From positions 1 to 64,000 of the forward strand of contig CAKQWM010000010.1 of the NCBI GenBank assembly GCA_934278995.1: DNA of 64,000 nt, read 5' to 3'. A program made the position numbers and the translations under genes. The notes below the pieces were generated by a model. That model was not told the origin of the DNA and searched no databases. It saw only the letters and a program-made list of their open reading frames with translations. Every line of letters starts with the position of its first letter. Position 1 is the stretch's first letter. Shown piece after piece: positions 61,004 through 64,000 of this stretch. This DNA comes from an uncultured Clostridia bacterium (GTDB lineage Bacteria; Bacillota; Clostridia; Christensenellales; Borkfalkiaceae).

Positions 61004-64000
61004 TTATTGAGCGGTTTCCGCCTTTTCTATGGTTGCCACTCCGTCGGTAATCGATACGGTATAAGTTATATTACCGCCCGTTACCACGGTGTAACTGCCG
61101 TCTTCGTTTAAAACGCAACTTCTTGCGATAATCGTCGAATAAGTCGTTTTTCCGTCCTTTTCTTTTTGCGTTACGATAGATACGACTTTACCGTCCGCCA
61201 TTTCGACAAACTGCGTTTTGTCGGCGTTGTATATAACGGTCATCGTCTTTTTGGTAACGGTTACTTTGTCGAAAAGTTTTACGCCGGTCGAGGTATCTTC
61301 GACGTCACCGGAAGTTTTTTCGCTGAACACGACGTTGTAGTGAACCGAAGAGGAAACCATTCCGTTTACGGTATCTCCCCTTACAATGTAAACGATTTCG
61401 CCGTTTACGATGTAGGCCTCGGTGTACGGACGCTCGACGCCGCCTTCGGTAAGCAAGATATTGTAATACGAACCCGCTTTGTATGAGTCGGACGCTATAA
61501 TCCTCTTGACGTTGACGGTATAGGCGTTATCCTCGGTCGATAGTGTTTCGTTTCTGATAAAGCCGAGCGTTCTGTACGCCTGCATGCCGTAGAACGAAGT
61601 AACGGCGAATATGAATTCATAATCGTAGCCGTCTGACATGGTAACGGAAATAACGCAAGTTCCTTTTTCTTCGTCGAGATAGTACTTGTTTTTGTCGCCC
61701 TCGTTGCCCTTGTATATCTTATGAGGCTCCGCGTCCTTTTCGGCTTTCCAGAAGTAGTTGCCCATAGAATCGACGTAGCCGTTGGCTTCGTTGAACCAGC
61801 CGGTTATGTAATCGGAAGTGATTTCGCCAGTTTCACCGTATTCTTTTACGAAAGCGATCTGCCCTACGTTGTTGGGAATGGCTACGCCCATTAACATGTA
61901 GTACATAATGTACGTTTGCGCGTAACTATACGGAACCGAGGAAGATACGCTTCTCATCGAATCGATGGTATAAAAGGCTTCTTCGCTGCCGCGGTAGGTA
62001 AGCGTGATAGCAAACTGATATTGAACCGCGCCTTTATTTATGACGAGATACAGACCTTCGCTGTTTTTAACTACGTAACCCGCTACGTTCTCGCCTCCGA
62101 TTGTCGCCGTCGCTTTTACAGTGTAAGTATCGCCGCCGACGGGGGTGAATTTTACGTCCGTTATGGCTTTTTCGTTATACGGATATTTTTGAGCGTTGCC
62201 TTCGTTACGCGTGAAGGTAACGTCGTAACCGGTGTCTCTATAATAAGTTTCGTTTTCAAACTCTACGATATTCGTGAAAGTACCGAAGTCTATCGTCGTG
62301 AAACCGTAAGCGTTTTTGTTTTCGTTTTCCTCGTCGAATTTGTAAACGGTAACTTTACCGTCTGCGTCGGTCGTGTAGTAGAAAGAGTTAACTCCGTTTT
62401 TGATTACGAACCCGTATTTCGTGAAGATTAAAGTATTGAGATCTTCCGTGTAATAACTGTAAGCAAGCGACGTGCAAAGGGTAAGTTTGCCCGTTGCGGG
62501 ATCGAAGTTATATAAACACGCGTCCGTATTTGCGTCGTTAAGATAGTATAAAAGGGTTTCGGTTATAAGTTTATAGGTACCCGTTTCCTTGGTGCCGTAA
62601 TCTTTGTATCTTACGGCTTTACCCACGTCGTCGAGTATGAGAACGGTCCAGTCGGAGCCTTCCACGTAGGCTTTTACTATGGAATCGCCTTTGTTTATAA
62701 CGAAGGTGGAATAGGTCTTTTTAGAGTAAGTAAAGGTACTCGTTTTACCTACGTATTGACCTACCGTTCCGTTGTCGGTATAGTTTACTGTGATAAGTCC
62801 GTTTTCTACCGTGTAGGAAGCGTTTTCGTCAACGAAAACTTTGTTGCCTTCTTTATCGAATTCAAAAATTTTGGCTACGTTATATCCGTCGAAATAGATA
62901 TATCTGCCGACAATTCTCTGATTGTCGAAAATTATGTAGGCGCCCTGTTCGCTTCCGGGGTATTCCGAGCCTTTCATGGTAAAGGTCGTCGAGCCGTCCG
63001 CCTTTTTTGCAAGGTCGAAGTATTTATAACCTTTCGAAGTGGAAAGGGATACTACGTTGTTCTTTTGCAAGTATCTTCCGTCTAAAACAATACCGTTACG
63101 GTCGGTAAACGTGCCGGCGTAACCGAAACCGTCCAGCGCAAGCAAGCCGGAGTCGCCTTCAAATTCTTCACCCGTATAGTCGCTGTCGGCGTATTCGTAC
63201 TTAGAGAAGAAAGCGTTAGAAGAAGTTGAAAGTTGAATGAAGGCAAACGGTTTGTTTTCAGCCGTTGCTTCGTCCGGCGTAAAGATATAGACCGAAGATC
63301 CGAATCTGGAATTTTTACCGGTAGCCGCAACCGAGCCTTTTACGACGGCGGTAGTCTTATTTTCTTTTCCGTCAGCGGTTTCGACGGTAACTACGGTGTA
63401 GTCGGCGTGTCCTTTGCCGTCGAGATAGATATATTCGTTCTGATCCGCCGTGCCGTCAACGTTGTATCTGTATAAATTCATCGGCGCGTGCTGAAGTTTA
63501 AGGAAGGCGCCGAGGTCGTTATTGTTACGTTTAACGTTGTCGATTTCAAAGAATAACGCGCCCGATTTGACCGTCAAACTCATGGAAACTGCTGTTGCGT
63601 TACTGAATTCGGCTTCGATTTCCTCTGCCGAAAGCGTCGCGGAAGAAGCGGTGTAAGACATGGAATAAGGTCCTACGACAACCTGTCCGCCGGCGCTGTA
63701 TATCGCCATGCCGGATTCGGTTAAAGTTCCTCTCTTTATCGTGTGGGTTTTCCGACCGATAAGTTTAAGAGTGTTTTCGCCGAGATCGGTTAAAGTTTCG
63801 GTATAATCGGTGTTGGCTGTCGCGTCCTCTCCGTTATCGAGGGTTACTTCAAACCAGTAACTTACGTTGTAATTAGTGGAAGCCTTCGGATCCAGCGCAA
63901 ATTCGATAGATTTTATTGCGGAATAATCGTAAAGCGCGGTTGAAACCTCCTGTTCGGGAGTTAACGTTTCGGTGATCGTCAGGGTGTAAAGCGCGATTTT
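61004..64000 (-). CDS. Large beta-rich probable surface protein (N-terminus beyond window)
   Basis: The frame is open from the right edge to the stop at 61004, so at least 998 residues are visible. An internal ATG at 63709 is not the start: the codons upstream to 64000 stay open and encode similar beta-rich, Thr/Tyr-rich sequence (for example STNYNVSYWFEVTLDNG). The protein is full of short strands with YIYLDGKGHADYTVV-, RYIYFDGYN- and YYLDEEKGTC-type blades, suggesting repeated beta units about 60-100 residues long. No catalytic motif and no C-terminal anchor are seen. Its neighbour is the giant protease. No family is recognised. Confidence 0.8.
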   Translation of the reverse strand, partial: KIALYTLTITETLTPEQEVSTALYDYSAIKSIEFALDPKASTNYNVSYWFEVTLDNGEDATANTDYTETLTDLGENTLKLIGRKTHTIKRGTLTESGMAIYSAGGQVVVGPYSMSYTASSATLSAEEIEAEFSNATAVSMSLTVKSGALFFEIDNVKRNNNDLGAFLKLQHAPMNLYRYNVDGTADQNEYIYLDGKGHADYTVVTVETADGKENKTTAVVKGSVAATGKNSRFGSSVYIFTPDEATAENKPFAFIQLSTSSNAFFSKYEYADSDYTGEEFEGDSGLLALDGFGYAGTFTDRNGIVLDGRYLQKNNVVSLSTSKGYKYFDLAKKADGSTTFTMKGSEYPGSEQGAYIIFDNQRIVGRYIYFDGYNVAKIFEFDKEGNKVFVDENASYTVENGLITVNYTDNGTVGQYVGKTSTFTYSKKTYSTFVINKGDSIVKAYVEGSDWTVLILDDVGKAVRYKDYGTKETGTYKLITETLLYYLNDANTDACLYNFDPATGKLTLCTSLAYSYYTEDLNTLIFTKYGFVIKNGVNSFYYTTDADGKVTVYKFDEENENKNAYGFTTIDFGTFTNIVEFENETYYRDTGYDVTFTRNEGNAQKYPYNEKAITDVKFTPVGGDTYTVKATATIGGENVAGYVVKNSEGLYLVINKGAVQYQFAITLTYRGSEEAFYTIDSMRSVSSSVPYSYAQTYIMYYMLMGVAIPNNVGQIAFVKEYGETGEITSDYITGWFNEANGYVDSMGNYFWKAEKDAEPHKIYKGNEGDKNKYYLDEEKGTCVISVTMSDGYDYEFIFAVTSFYGMQAYRTLGFIRNETLSTEDNAYTVNVKRIIASDSYKAGSYYNILLTEGGVERPYTEAYIVNGEIVYIVRGDTVNGMVSSSVHYNVVFSEKTSGDVEDTSTGVKLFDKVTVTKKTMTVIYNADKTQFVEMADGKVVSIVTQKEKDGKTTYSTIIARSCVLNEDGSYTVVTGGNITYTVSITDGVATIEKAETAQ

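Noticed and set aside
1..64000. tRNA, rRNA, prophage or transposase genes
   Set aside because: None could be supported by eye in any intergenic gap or reading frame.

Overview
The window looks like a chromosomal segment of an uncultured, anaerobic, endospore-forming member of the Clostridia. Evidence: a spoIIGA-sigE pair and a SpoVB-type flippase (sporulation); AdhE, two [FeFe]-hydrogenase-family proteins and a Rex-family repressor (fermentative redox balance); a folT-type tetrahydrofolate riboswitch; class I lysyl-tRNA synthetase; and Firmicutes-style Shine-Dalgarno sites and sigma-A promoters. No rRNA, tRNA, CRISPR array, prophage or transposase gene was seen. Genus-level placement cannot be made by eye.

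Layout. (1) 1-11.9 kb, minus strand: a transport and surface cluster. It runs from a promoter and a leader with an intrinsic terminator near 11.8-11.93 kb through two unknown membrane proteins, a MalK-type ATPase, two CUT1-type permeases, a stretch of intergenic repeats, a sugar-type binding lipoprotein, a staphylococcal-nuclease-fold lipoprotein and a large Ig/OB-type lipoprotein cut by the left edge. (2) 12.3-33.3 kb: mostly housekeeping genes: MgtC-like protein, sigE, spoIIGA, lysS (class I), a cytidylate kinase, a topoisomerase pair, an ArsR/DUF2087 regulator, a HAD phosphatase, a LysM protein, a SpoVB-type flippase, a riboswitch-controlled folT, yhbY-obgE-nth, a DUF3343 protein divergent from a cysteine desulfurase, a CtpA-type protease and a PucR-type regulator. 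(3) 33.4-42.5 kb, minus strand: one long redox operon, probably adhE - phosphotransferase - two thioredoxin-like [2Fe-2S] proteins - HydS-like PAS hydrogenase - SpoIIE-type phosphatase - [FeFe] hydrogenase, with rex just upstream. (4) 42.8-64 kb: a HCX5R phosphatase, then a complete oligopeptide importer (oppA-B-C-D-F) behind a surface lipoprotein, a 2453-residue membrane-anchored subtilisin with a leucine-rich-repeat array, and an unknown large beta-rich protein cut by the right edge.

How it fits together. Region 4 reads as peptide scavenging (tethered protease plus Opp uptake). Region 1 may be an importer with its own extracellular nuclease-fold protein. Region 3 couples NADH/ethanol metabolism to a putative hydrogen or redox sensing branch. 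The most unusual sequence-level signal is a family of about 13 copies of a roughly 27-bp element (core CTATAAGCCCGTTATCG or CTATAGGTCGGTTAT) confined to 12.3-44 kb. It sits at gene 3' ends, several copies contain the stop codon, and several form an arm of a terminator hairpin.
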